From Orbilia blumenaviensis (lineage: Eukaryota; Ascomycota; Orbiliomycetes; Orbiliales; Orbiliaceae): a stretch of DNA of 64,000 bases. This document shows, one piece after another, positions 10,662 through 21,500 of this stretch. Numbering within the stretch: the first letter of the stretch is position 1; every line of letters begins with the position of its first letter. The DNA is taken from the NCBI GenBank assembly GCA_036872755.1, contig JAVHNS010000015.1:806001-870000 (forward strand). The letters run 5' to 3'. The notes beneath the pieces were generated by a model that was not told the origin of the DNA, did no database searches, and saw nothing but the letters and a program-made list of their open reading frames with translations. The position numbers were made by a program, and so were the translations under genes.

Positions 10662-12529
10662 ATGAGCGAACAGAAGCCACCTTCAGGCAAGTCAACTGGA
10701 CTAGGAACCTTGAGCGGAAGAATCGGTAAAGTCCCGCGCCAAATGGGACCGTACTTGACAGTACGCAAGAAACGACGAGCCTTGTTCGGAGAGGCTGGTG
10801 AAACCCTAACTCTAAATAAGTTGAACCAGATTATCTCAAGCGGGCAGGTACGAGCGATTTCAAACAGTTCTGTTGGCAAATGCGGAGGTGGCGATGACGA
10901 AGCACCCAGAAGCCGTATAGTTGGCCGTATCGTTAAAAACCCCGGTAGATCCACCGGCATCGACTTTGTGAAGCCAAGAAAGCGGTGGAGAATAATTCAC
11001 CCTGGTGTGGCAGCTAGCCACTGGGAGGGCAATTTAGATGCAGTCATGGCGTACCTGGGGGATTCTAATATCCCATGGGGCGTTGTGCACCTGGGAATGG
11101 TCGATGGCCAGGCTGCAGTCGCTATAATTCATGAAGAAGGAGGGACATGGAATAAATCGGCTCTCGAGGCCGATTTAAGACGCCTCTTCTTCCCAGAGGC
11201 CATTTTCCCCCGACTAGAATTTTTCTGCGCCAAAGTGAAAAAGGGGGCAGCACTTGGAGCCGGCAGTTATGAAACAGCACCAACCTGCGGCGTTGGAATT
11301 AGTGTCCGAGGGGTCTCTTGGTCTGCGGGAACCGTCGGGGGGTATCTAGAGTCGGAAAATGGCGACACTTTTGGCTTAACCTGCCATCATGTGGCCCTAC
11401 CGACGAGATTGATACGGCCAGAATACCCCAGAGATCAATTAGGTATGTGTAGCAACTAATCCCAGGTTTCTTCCAAACATCAAATGTGTATCGGTGGCTA
11501 ATATATTCACTTGCTACATAGAGTATCCTGAATACCTAAATTCGGTTGGAATTTTTCATGGGCCATTCGATCCCAAGAACGGTGATATCAATATCGCCCA
11601 GCCAGCGTGCGGCGATAACCGGACGACGCTTGATATCTTCAATGCCCGCAGGGAAGAATTCATAACTGCGCTGAAACTCGCTCAAAATAAATCCAAGATA
11701 CTGGGGGAATCTTCTCCAAACTATAAGATAGGGCTTCTCGAGGCACAGATCAAGAATTTTTCGGAAGAGATCGAACGCATCGTGGAATTCGATAGGGACT
11801 TCGGATCCTTAGTGGCAAGCTCGGGCTACGCCGTTGATGAAGAGACGTCACATTCGTTAGACTGGGGCCTGTTCAGGCTTCCGAAAACTCGGCTGTGTAC
11901 AAATAGGGTCAGTTAAAACATTAATCCTTACTATCCACCCTTTTTCCAATTAAAAAGGAAACGTTTTGAGCCGTTGTTCCGGGGTATGATGTTGATGTAT
12001 CGTCGAATGCACGTCCGATGTGTCGAATCCCCAACTAATTGTTTATGAGGAAATCTTGCAAGCAGTTCATGAAAGTAGCTCTATGTAGCTAACATATTAA
12101 TTTCAATATCGACAACAGGTTCAAGCAGACACAGAATCAAGTTTGTGGGAACGCCTGAAGATCGGCGTTAGGATAATCTTCGATAACGTTGCCGACCCAG
12201 TGGCCGGGGAGAGCGTCTTCAAACTCGGTAGAAAAACTGGGGCAACATTTGGCGTAATAAACACCGTGAAAGATGGGGTGTATCTCTTAGAAAATGGCCA
12301 GACAACGAAAGAATGGTGCGTCTGTGTTGAGGATAGCCTGACCGAATTTTCGAAAGAAGGTGACTCTGGTAGCTTCGTATTTAATACGAAGTTCCAAGTC
12401 ATCGGAATGATAACGTCAGGATGCGATGCCCCAGAAAGGTTAACGTACATCACACCAATCCGGCTCATACTACGAGACATACGGAAGAAAATTGGGGAGG
12501 AGCTATTCGTGAGTGGCATATTGGAATGA
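10662..12529 (+). CDS. Intracellular-type trypsin-fold serine protease
   Basis: Predicted 525-residue protein in three exons; introns 11443-11521 and 11908-12118 restore one frame (exon lengths 781, 386 and 411 nt). The C-terminal half has a trypsin-like catalytic triad in order: His in TCHHV (about 242-243), Asp in SLDWGLF (about 374) and Ser in EGDSGSFVF (about 472). The Ser motif is followed by IGMITSG, as in chymotrypsin-fold enzymes. Residues 1-200 hold a separate region with no signal peptide, so it is probably cytosolic. The long His-Asp spacing includes a helical, charged insert. Similar protease domains occur alone or as effector modules in fungal NLR systems (general knowledge). Neighbours are its own dead copy and the caspase-like gene. 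The substrate cannot be told. Intron 2 is long for this window, so its borders are the weakest part. Confidence 0.7.
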
Positions 12530-14014
12530 TAACAGTGGAGAATAGGTATTATTTGGTCTCGCGGTGCCAGACAACGTATTATTGAGGGTGGTGTTTTAAA
12601 GTGATTCACACGCATTCTCTCTTTTTCTTAAATCTTGTTAGCTCTAGTCTCAGGCTAAATTGGCTGCTTGGTAGTCATAGACAACTAACCAAGTATTGGG
12701 GTTCACAGTGCAATGTTATAACTAATGCTGGGAGGTAATTAATGCTAGGAGGCTGACGGACGATATGAAGCCATTTCAAACACCAAAGAATTTTCTCTAG
12801 ATAGAGAAGTTGTTCAAGAATAGAATCATTCTTGTAATTAGTAGCGTAGAAAAACATTGGGGTTTGAATCTCGTCGCTGAGAATAGTTAAGATGTTCTTT
12901 GCTTTCTTTCTTTCCTTCCCTAGATTGAAACTTTAAGCTGTTTACGTCGACACCAGCTACGACGCTATTGGCGCAGCACTATAGTACTACGCCAACTACT
13001 TGACAATTATTGAGCCACCCTTAGGAAGCGACTGTGTTTGAAACTTACATTTGTTGTAACGCAACAGAACGCAAAATCTGGCAGAGGAGGAATTACTCCT
13101 TGATTCATTGAGGGACGACATAAGAATGTTTCCCCTCCCGCCGAGATCTGCCACAATCTACGAAATAACAAGTGAAGACTTAGGTCTCGTGGGAATAGTT
13201 ATAAATTAGCCACTACCTGAATAACCATTCTGGACCTATAGGGCTAGGGCTGACTGGTGGATAAGGGGACTAAGAATTTCTACTATGTTAGCATGATTTG
13301 AGCAGCCTTGCCGTGAGCGGGCCTATTGGTAGTTTATGGCATTAGAAGGAATTTACAGCACAGCTTCGACCCACCGTGGGCGCTGCCGATGTGATGAGCG
13401 GTTGATGATGGGTGGAGAAGGAGGATGATGATAATAACGTCTTTTTCTCTATGCTGTCTTTGCTTACGTCGATATATGAAATAATTGATAGTAATGAATT
13501 AATGTAGTTGATCAGCATCTAGTCTCGAGCTGAAGTTTTACGCGGTGGAATGGGAGGTTCTATATGTAGGCTCTAGCACCACGGGCGGCCTGGATATCGC
13601 GATATATCGTTTTCGACGCGCGTCGATATCTTTTACGGGCATCTGCCATATATATGCATATGCATATTACTTCTCAACACCATATCGAGCACCGTTTGAA
13701 CGGAGAAATGACAACTAGATTATTACAGCAAGTGAAACTACTCCTGCCGGGTCCCGTCGGACCTCTTTACGTCACATTGGCGGACAACATCAACAACGTG
13801 CTTGACACCACTATTGTCAGTATGTTGATATGGATTTTCAGTGGAGGACCCGGTATTCGTGCAATGGATGACTCTTGACTTCCCAGGCGTGTTGAATTTT
13901 GCGCTGATTTACCATTGAGTTGTTGCGTTGATCCGAAAAAATGAACAAACATACCAAATATGGCAATGAACAAAACTTCGCTTTGAAAGTTTCCCTTGCC
14001 AAGACCAGGAGTCC
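12530..14014. other. Intergenic DNA upstream of U1 copy 2
   Basis: No gene is recognised. A 14-nt perfect palindrome TCGACGCGCGTCGA lies near 13615-13630, beside TATCGCGATA. Variants of the recurring GGTCTCG motif occur near 12555 and 13183. The right end is the U1 promoter. Confidence 0.5.
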
Positions 14015-14022
14015 TATAAAAG
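14015..14022 (+). promoter_or_regulatory. TATA box of U1 snRNA gene copy 2
   Basis: TATAAAAG begins 40 nt upstream of the predicted 5' end, matching the position of the TATA box in copy 1. Confidence 0.65.
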
Positions 14023-14054
14023 GACCATTCTCCCTGGACCCTCTTTCTTTCATC

Positions 14055-14206
14055 ATACTTACCTTGTGAGAAGGCTGCGGGATCATCAAGCCGTGGCCTT
14101 TCATTCGTGAGTCCGCATTGCACAGCGCGGTACTTTCACAGTGAGTGAGTGTCTTCGGGCACTCACCTCGCGTTATTTTTGCTTTCTTCTGAGGACTTCA
14201 GTCTTC
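14055..14206 (+). ncRNA. U1 spliceosomal snRNA, copy 2
   Basis: Same element order as copy 1: ATACTTACCT 5' end, stem-loop I, U1A loop ATTGCAC in stem-loop II, stem-loop III with a TTCG tetraloop, the Sm-type site ATTTTTG and a terminal hairpin ending near 14206. Differences from copy 1 preserve pairing. In stem-loop I, T-A becomes C-G, A-T becomes G-C and a G-T wobble becomes G-C. Stem-loop III has one more paired position. The terminal hairpin changes to GAGGAC/GTCTTC with one wobble. The 70K loop is GATCATCAAG, one base further from the usual GATCACGAAG than copy 1, which could weaken binding. Flanks are alike from the TATA box to about 50 nt past the hairpin. Confidence 0.88.
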
Positions 14207-15575
14207 AACATATCGACATGATATTTTTGTTGGTCGCATAGACGCTGTTTCTATGTACCGAGAAAAATTATGATCGATGCCCTATGTAAAATTTGCTTGA
14301 CCTAACAACTAGGCAGACTGCTTCTAACATTAACGTTATCATCGTTCCTGTTCATCCTAATTATAATTCAACTTTATTTTCATCCGGGACTCCAAAGCCC
14401 GACTGAGATCAGATTACTGGCGTTTAAATGTAGTCAGTCTTTGGACGCGTCGATTTGACTACCACCACAAAGTCTTAATTCACGCGTCAACACCAAGAAT
14501 AGCTGGCTCTGCTCATACCGCCAATTGCCGGGAGATAACATTCCCCTCGATCGGCCCTTTGCGAAGTGAATCGGGAATTATATATCCCTTTGGAAGCCGA
14601 CAGCACTTTTTCACTCTCATCAACTCATATGATCAATACCATTGATGTTCGTGATACCTGGCCTTTCAACTCCAGGCGGCTCTCTAGCAAGCAACCACAG
14701 ACCACCCACCATGTCTAGATCAAGGTTAGGGAATATTCCTCTATCGCAGAGATCCTCCAGCGGCGACCCATGATATGGTACCCACAGAATCTACAAATGC
14801 CTTGGTCTCGAGACCAGCTTAACATGTTCCTTAGATCGCCTAAGGTAGATGAACCAGACGAGGAGCCCCGATCTCTTATCCTTGAAGTGGTGATGATGGC
14901 GGCCGCGGCCAAACGATAATCGGGGCCTACCAGGGATAGTCAGTGGAAGATCTTTCCATAATATTTATAACTAGATTACATAAGATTTTAAATGTCCTCG
15001 GTGGATGCATTTTACTAGGCACTGACCAACCTACTTAAGAACCTGCTTGATTACTTATAGGTCTCTATCTAATAGCAAGGCAAGTTCATTAGTAGGTGTT
15101 TGACCTGACCGCTCATTCTGTTCTACTGTTCTAAAAGCTCGAGTTCTAACTCATGGTTGATCTCCTAAGATTATAATTTTCCCTGACTATGGGGCTGTCG
15201 CCATCTGTCGCCAGCTGGATGTTTGCTCTTGCGAGGAACAAAATTAGGAATAGATAGCAATTGACGCGCTCCGTGAATCGATTAGGCCTGACTTTTGAAG
15301 CTGGAACGATGTTGGTCATTGACAGCATAATCAAAAGCGGCCTCGGCACTAAGCAACTCGTGTTTGTATATGTATACAAAGATAGCGCACAAGCATGTCC
15401 TCCAAAACAATTGATCTACATTCACAGCCAGTGGACACGCTGCCTATCTAAAACCCTCTCCTTTTTTCACCATCTTTGACCTTACCCTACCCAAAACTAA
15501 GCTTAAACTTAGTATCACAGCTATCGTCTTCTTTTATGCTAATACTACATCATAGTCCTCCGCATAATAAGCAAG
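14207..15575. other. Intergenic DNA between U1 copy 2 and the caspase-like gene
   Basis: No gene is supported. A promoter-like stretch with TTATATAT near 14578 leads to an ATG in good context at about 14711, but its frame stops after 20 codons (MSRSRLGNIPL...), so it may be the start of a decayed gene. The perfect palindrome TGGTCTCGAGACCA is at 14803-14816. The 3' part is AT-rich with a pyrimidine-rich leader before 15576. Confidence 0.45.
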
Positions 15576-16871
15576 ATGCAGAATTCTCCAAGTCTTAGCC
15601 CTGGTGGCTTGGCGCCTTCACCGCTCACTGAAACAGAAGTTACTTTTCGAAAAGCCCTCCAAGATGCCATTAAACAAAGAAGCGTGAGCTACAAAAGAGT
15701 TTTTGTAGTCACGATCTATTTTGCGAGCGACGATACCGATGCCCAAACAGATTCTAAAGAGTTCGTGAAGACAATGAAGAGCCTACTCGGTCTTCACGAT
15801 ACCGACATGATTGAAATTGTGTTCCCGGACAACTCGACAGTGACTTATATTGGGCCTCAAAAAGTTTGGAGCTTCTGTCTCTTTCTCAGTCTTTACAAGG
15901 CCGAAAATTATTTATCCTTCATTTCGCCGGTCATGGTCTTTTGAGTCAATCGAAGGAGCTCATTCTATCGGGAACAGATACAGGATGCACCCAGGAAATT
16001 CTTTGGGCGGATATCGATAAATATTTCCTCAAACCTCGCTCGATGAACGAAGCATCCGGTGTAATAGACATCGCCTGTATACTTGACTGCTGCCAGTTAG
16101 GGGCCTTCGTAAGGCCAACCGTGGCATACGAAGGAACCGTTGAAGTTTTGGCAGCATCTGATCCGAGAGCTTCTACAACCGCCCGGAAGAGCGAGAACAG
16201 AGAGGCGACATTCACCCAAAGGTTCCTTCTCGAGATACGAACAATGATCGGGCGTGCCGACAAACCGCATATTACTCTCCCAGATGTTTTAAATGCCCTA
16301 CAGCGACGGGAGAGGGATCCTACGAAATCAATGCCTAAATATGGAATGCTCTATGGTTTCACTCCGATACTATTTCCAATATCTTCACTCCAGCGAGCGG
16401 AGCAACCACCAACCGCCCCCTCCCCTGGATCGCACACGCTAGCTACGCGGAGAAGGCCGCAGCATTCTGTTGGGCTAAAAGTCCACCTCCCATCCGGAGT
16501 ATCGGACGAATCAACTAGGACCATGGTAAAATGGCTCCTTCAGCTAAGAGATGATTTCGGAGTCGAAGTTACCTCCGTCAATGATACCGCTTCAACTGTC
16601 ATATTCCTCTCAGTTCCGTACAGTCAATTGTACATTTTCTATCGGCTCGAAGATACAGGCGTATGCAGGTTTGAACGTATCTGCGAGAATATCTTCTCGG
16701 AAAACTTGCTTACATTGTTTCTAGGGTCCGGAGCTGGATAGACTCCTGTTCTCGGACCGCGGGGCACAACTCCATCCGCTGAAGGGCAACGCGGAAGGCA
16801 CCAGGGCCGATCCAAATTTGGTGGCACCATGGTCTTATTGGTACCAGACAACGCTGCCACCACCATTATGA
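15576..16871 (+). CDS. Caspase-like (peptidase C14 fold) protein, one-base frameshift
   Basis: Caspase/metacaspase-type cysteine protease of the kind found in fungal cell-death loci. Catalytic marks: His in HFAGHG (about residue 120) and Cys in LDCCQ (about 173), then FTQRFLLEIR and a variable C-terminal part. The frame opens at 15576 and shifts by -1 at an A5 run (15859-15863). One more A would join PQK to SLELLSLSQSLQGRK and give about 410 residues. No intron fits there: the only in-frame GT-AG pair spans 26 nt. A good intron at 16661-16724 (GTATGC, CTTAC branch, CTAG) removes an early stop and extends the end to 16871. The first 40 residues are not conserved-looking. It may be a broken gene or carry a homopolymer reading error. 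A decayed relative lies at 39055. Confidence 0.65.
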
Positions 16872-18514
16872 GCAAGATAAACTGTCAGGTATATGGTGGA
16901 GATCAGCTCAGGTATATAGTAACACGGACAGCCTTTTGGCTTAAAAATATTTATACACATGCCTGCAAACCTCGCTTAGTATTTTAAATCTGTCGAGACG
17001 CTAAGCAATGCCGACGCGTTCCTAGTTGGTTGACAGGGAGTTACAAGCGACTATCTAGTGGCATGAACGTTTAGATAGCCTAGGTCCCTGGTGGAATAAT
17101 TCATTGTTAACCAGTCTTAGTGACTTCGTAGTCTCCACCATCATGTTTCTCGGCCACTATATAGGTAATATGAAAACTTTTATGACTAGGTAGGTTCATT
17201 AACAGGCTGTTTGCGAGATAAAATAGATTATCGATCCACGGGTTCTTATCTATGGTCCAGTAAACTAGGTGAATCCCGCGTATACATGCAGGGCCCTTAG
17301 GTCCATGCTGGTCTATACCTAGCTTAAGCTAAGACTTACTTCGTTAACCTAACTGAAAATTCCAACGTAGGCCTCGTGACTAACACCGCCGACCAATAAA
17401 TAATTACTGCTACCGTATTTCGACGAAGAATTGATGCGTGCAACTTAGTCGCGAGGCCTGATCAATCGTCGTCTCCCTTAGAGACACGCCTACTACGCCG
17501 ATAGCACAAGAAGCTGTCACCTAGAGATACTCACGCGGTCGCGGGATTCTCTAAAAAGCACTAGTCTTCTGGACAGAAGCATCCGATAGCCGGTCTTTAA
17601 CTCAGACTGGTCTCGTGGGGCCGCTCAAGAACCAAGCTGCACAATACCGTCGATTTTCTAAAACGACACACTTTGGAACAACGTCTTTGTGTGTCAGAGT
17701 ACTTTCGATCCTTTTTTGTAAGATGGCTAGATGCCCGAGCGCTATGGCATAAGCCTGCTACTGGCTCTGATAAAAATTATCAAACTTCGGGTCCTTGGTT
17801 CCCCTTATATGGTTTATAAGTTATGTGTAGCTAGTATACCCCGGCGTCTATTTCCTTATCTCCCCACTGGGGTCTACGTTCCTATTAGTAGAGGGAGCAA
17901 TTAGGCGGGTTCGTAAATAATTTGTAACAGGACCTGGTTTAACTTGCTGAAACCACTGTAAATGCCCCAAATGTGATACATCATACTACAGCCGCGGGGG
18001 GAATCCGATTGTAGTGGGGACTACTCAATGCCGATGGATCTAGAAGAGTAGCTTCGATTTCTATATGCACACATGCGGATCATATCGGTGATTATAAGGA
18101 TGCTTTTCATGAAGGGAAGCTATTGCAATGTAGGAGATTTTAATTTAGGTAGGTACCGGGCTATGCAATTTGGTGAGATAGGAGGTTGAACACAAGCGTG
18201 CGCGAGCGCTCTCTCTCAGTTCAGTTCTTATCTTCCCCTTTCATCTCCCTAAGGTTATAATTGGGCGTAACGGTGATAATCTGTCGAGAGTAGCTTCGCA
18301 CACCGTGTCTTAATAAGATGGTGGGAAAGTAGCCAAAAGTTTTACCAAGGTACCCAATCGTAGCCAAGAAAATATGGAACGTCCATGGATAAGACAAAGG
18401 GGCTACTTTTTAGTGCCGCACTCTCGGTGTGAATGAGATTTAGGTATATTACAAAAGATAAAGTTAAGTTTCGAACAAGGGGGAAATATTCCTAAGCAGC
18501 TATCTAGGCCGACA
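16872..18514. other. Intergenic DNA
   Basis: 16901-16939 is the segment shared with the protease pseudogene. One reverse copy of the 10-mer ACGAGACCAG is at 17607-17616. No coding region, RNA gene or mobile element is recognised in the rest. Confidence 0.5.
16901..16939 (+). repeat. 39-bp segment shared with the protease pseudogene
   Basis: Matches 8596-8634 with 3 mismatches in 39 bases. It lies 30 nt past the caspase-like stop codon. CAGGTATAT also occurs just before it, so the source locus contains a short direct repeat. Confidence 0.75.
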
Positions 18515-21500
18515 TCAACTTTCTATTATTGCATCGCTACCTTTCTGATAATTGATTTCTAGAAAGGTTACTGTCCTAGAGGGTCCGCTAATAACGAGAA
18601 GGTTTTCCCTAACAACTGAAAAGTCACTGCGATAACCGTGGGGCAACCAGAGGAGATCTTGGCCATCTTGAGTTATCCATTCGCCATTAAGGAAGGTACC
18701 ACTCATTTTCAGGGCAGCGGAAAACTTAGGAGGGATAAAAAGAGTTCCTTTATCAGTCTCCAGGCTCTCACCATATGCATCTTCGGAGAAGCGCAAGCTA
18801 CGGACGGCAGTTTGTAGTATAATCGATTTCTGTCGCTCCCCTGTCACTAAATCCCATAATTCGACCATCTGCTCATTCGATGCAAACGCTAAATAGCGAT
18901 TATTAGGAGAGAGGGCCAGTGCAGAGGCCTCTCCGCGGACATAAAGTGTTCTCACATCGGACCCTGTCACTAAGTTCCAGACTTGGATTTTCTCGTATTC
19001 TGCTAATGCGAGATTTTTGCTATCAGGAGAGAAAACGATTGCACAAAAAGACCTTCCAGGGAAGGTGAATGGTCTTCCTGTCTCCCATGTGGTTTCCTGC
19101 CCTGTTAGCAGATTCCAGAGCGTGACCGGGCTACACCCTGAAGCCAGTTCTTTGCTATCAGGAGAAAAAGCAAGCACTCTGGAATCTATAGCGGGGCCTT
19201 TGAAAGTTCTCATTTCCCCTGTTTCGAGGTCCCAGACATCAATGTCTTCCATTATTACCCCGGAGGTGGATGTAGGGAGCCGATTCGGCTGCTCACTCCA
19301 TCGTCGTGCTAACGCCAGGTGTTTGCCGTTGGGAGACAAAATTGCTCCATAAATACCGTGAATATGTGTAAATGCTTTCCGTTTTTGCCCTGTTGCTATA
19401 TCCCAAATTGTAATTTTTCCAGATTCTGAGATTGATAGTAGCTCTCTGTCGTTTAGGAAGAATAATTGATGGGGTTGAGGCTTGATTGAGCCCGCATAGC
19501 GGTCTTCAAAAGTCTTGAATAATTCCCCTGTTGCAGCATCCCAGAGATTTATCGTCCCATCCTCTGACGACGATGCCAGCTGTTTGTTATCAGGAGAAAA
19601 GACAACTGACTGCCCCAAAAGACTGTGCCTTTCGACTGTTCCCATTGGCTTTGCCATTGCATCCCAGATTTTTATTGTGTAATCATCCGATGCCGACGCC
19701 AGTTGTTCGCTATCGGGAGAGAAAGCAATTGCGCGAATAGAGAAACCGTTCCCTTTAATTTTTGTTGCTAGCCCTGATGTCAGATCCAACAGTTCGATGT
19801 CCCCTTGTGATATCGACCAGAAGCTATATGCAAGCTGCTTTCCATCAGGTGACAATTCGAATGACCTAATTCCGCCGAGCATAGTTTCACACCCTGTGAT
19901 AGAGCTCACTTGCAATCTCTGATCAGAACCCAGAGTCGTCACCTTTCGCCATGTCGTCACGTCCCAAATATGAAAATCCTTTGATACTAAGACCAGAAGG
20001 TTGCCATCAGGTGAGAAGGCAATCCTTTCGACTCTAGGATCATGCGAGAAGGTTTTCACTTCCTTTCCTGTTTCCACATTCCGGATATTTATGATTGATC
20101 CGTACCCTGAAACCGAGGCCAGTAGCTTGCTATTAGGAGAAAATGCCAACAAAACCACCCCATCAGGCTCCGACCCAAAAGTTTTTAACTGACATCCTGT
20201 CGGTACGCCCCATAGTATGACTGAGCCTGATGCCGTTGCTAAATACTCGCTATCGGGCGAAAATGCAAAGTCGTATATTCTCCGGTATTCGGAATTCCCT
20301 CCAAGATTTTTTAATTGATGTCCCGTTATTACATCCCACAGTAGGACGTTGCCTGATAACGCTGCCAAGTACTTGTTATCGAAGGAAAAAGCGACCTGTA
20401 AAACGGGCCCTTTGTGTCTAAGAACTTTCACTCCCTGTCCTGTTTTTGCGTCCCAGAGCCTAACCGTTTCATCAGATGACCCAGACGCCAGCTGCCTACC
20501 ATCGGGGGAAAATGCGACACAATTAACTGTTGACGTATGGCCTTCCAGCTGCTGTAGTTCCGCCCCCCAGGATTTTGGGGTTTTGGGTAGTCTACAAATC
20601 CATTGCGGCACAACCCTCGACTGGAATATAGTCCTAATGATACTCTGTTCGGGGCTGAAAATGATCGCAGAAGAGTAGAGCTGAAGTGGTGCCTGGTCTA
20701 TTATCCAACGGCTCTGTAACAAAAAGCGTCTGGCATCATGAAGAAATGCCAAAAATTTAGGGCCCTCGTTTTCCTGATCCGTAAACTTAGCATTTACAAT
20801 AAATTCTTGAAAGTAGTGTAAAGCCTAGCGTGACTTACGGCTACAAGTGAACGTAAAGTATCAACAAAGCCTATACTGTCGGATATTCGTCCTAAAATGC
20901 TTAGAGCCTCCAGCCAGTGTAGGAAGTGCGTAGATAGAAACTCGTAAATTATGTCTTCATCATTTATGCGTCTACCACTATGTTTCAAATGATAGACCCA
21001 ATAGCGGCAGGCGTACTGGGCGTGCTTCGGAAGGCGCTCGCAGATTCTGGCATTGCTGAGCTCTTTTCGTGGCATCCCGGGATACTCCAAGGAACAAATA
21101 TTCTCCCTAAGACCTTCGAAAATTGACCGTTTATTTTTTGATTCTTTATTAGGACCTGCAAATAGTACCTCGAGACACCTTGCCGCGATCATTGCATGGG
21201 TCTCTTTTTCATTAATCCAGAACCAGTAGTCATCATTTTCTTTATCCGGGTCAACAAGAAACTCTCGGAACGAGAGGTGCAGCGGTCGAATGGGCAGATT
21301 TGAGTCGGACGGAACGCTAAGAACGGAATGTAGGCCGCCCAATTTGCTGTTTATTTCCTCTTTAGATTTACCTAGGAGTCCTGCGAGTGATGACGCAGAT
21401 AGCGGGTCCGCGAGATTAACGATCGAGCCTACGATTTTTCTAAATTCCTGACCGAAACGTTTAAGCTGTAGTTTAGAACGGCTCAACTCAAACTGTCTGA

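Noticed and set aside
15859..15870. Programmed ribosomal frameshift in the caspase-like gene
   Set aside because: The A5 run does not give a canonical -1 slippery heptamer in the reading frame, and no downstream structure is evident. A simple one-base deletion or read error is more likely.
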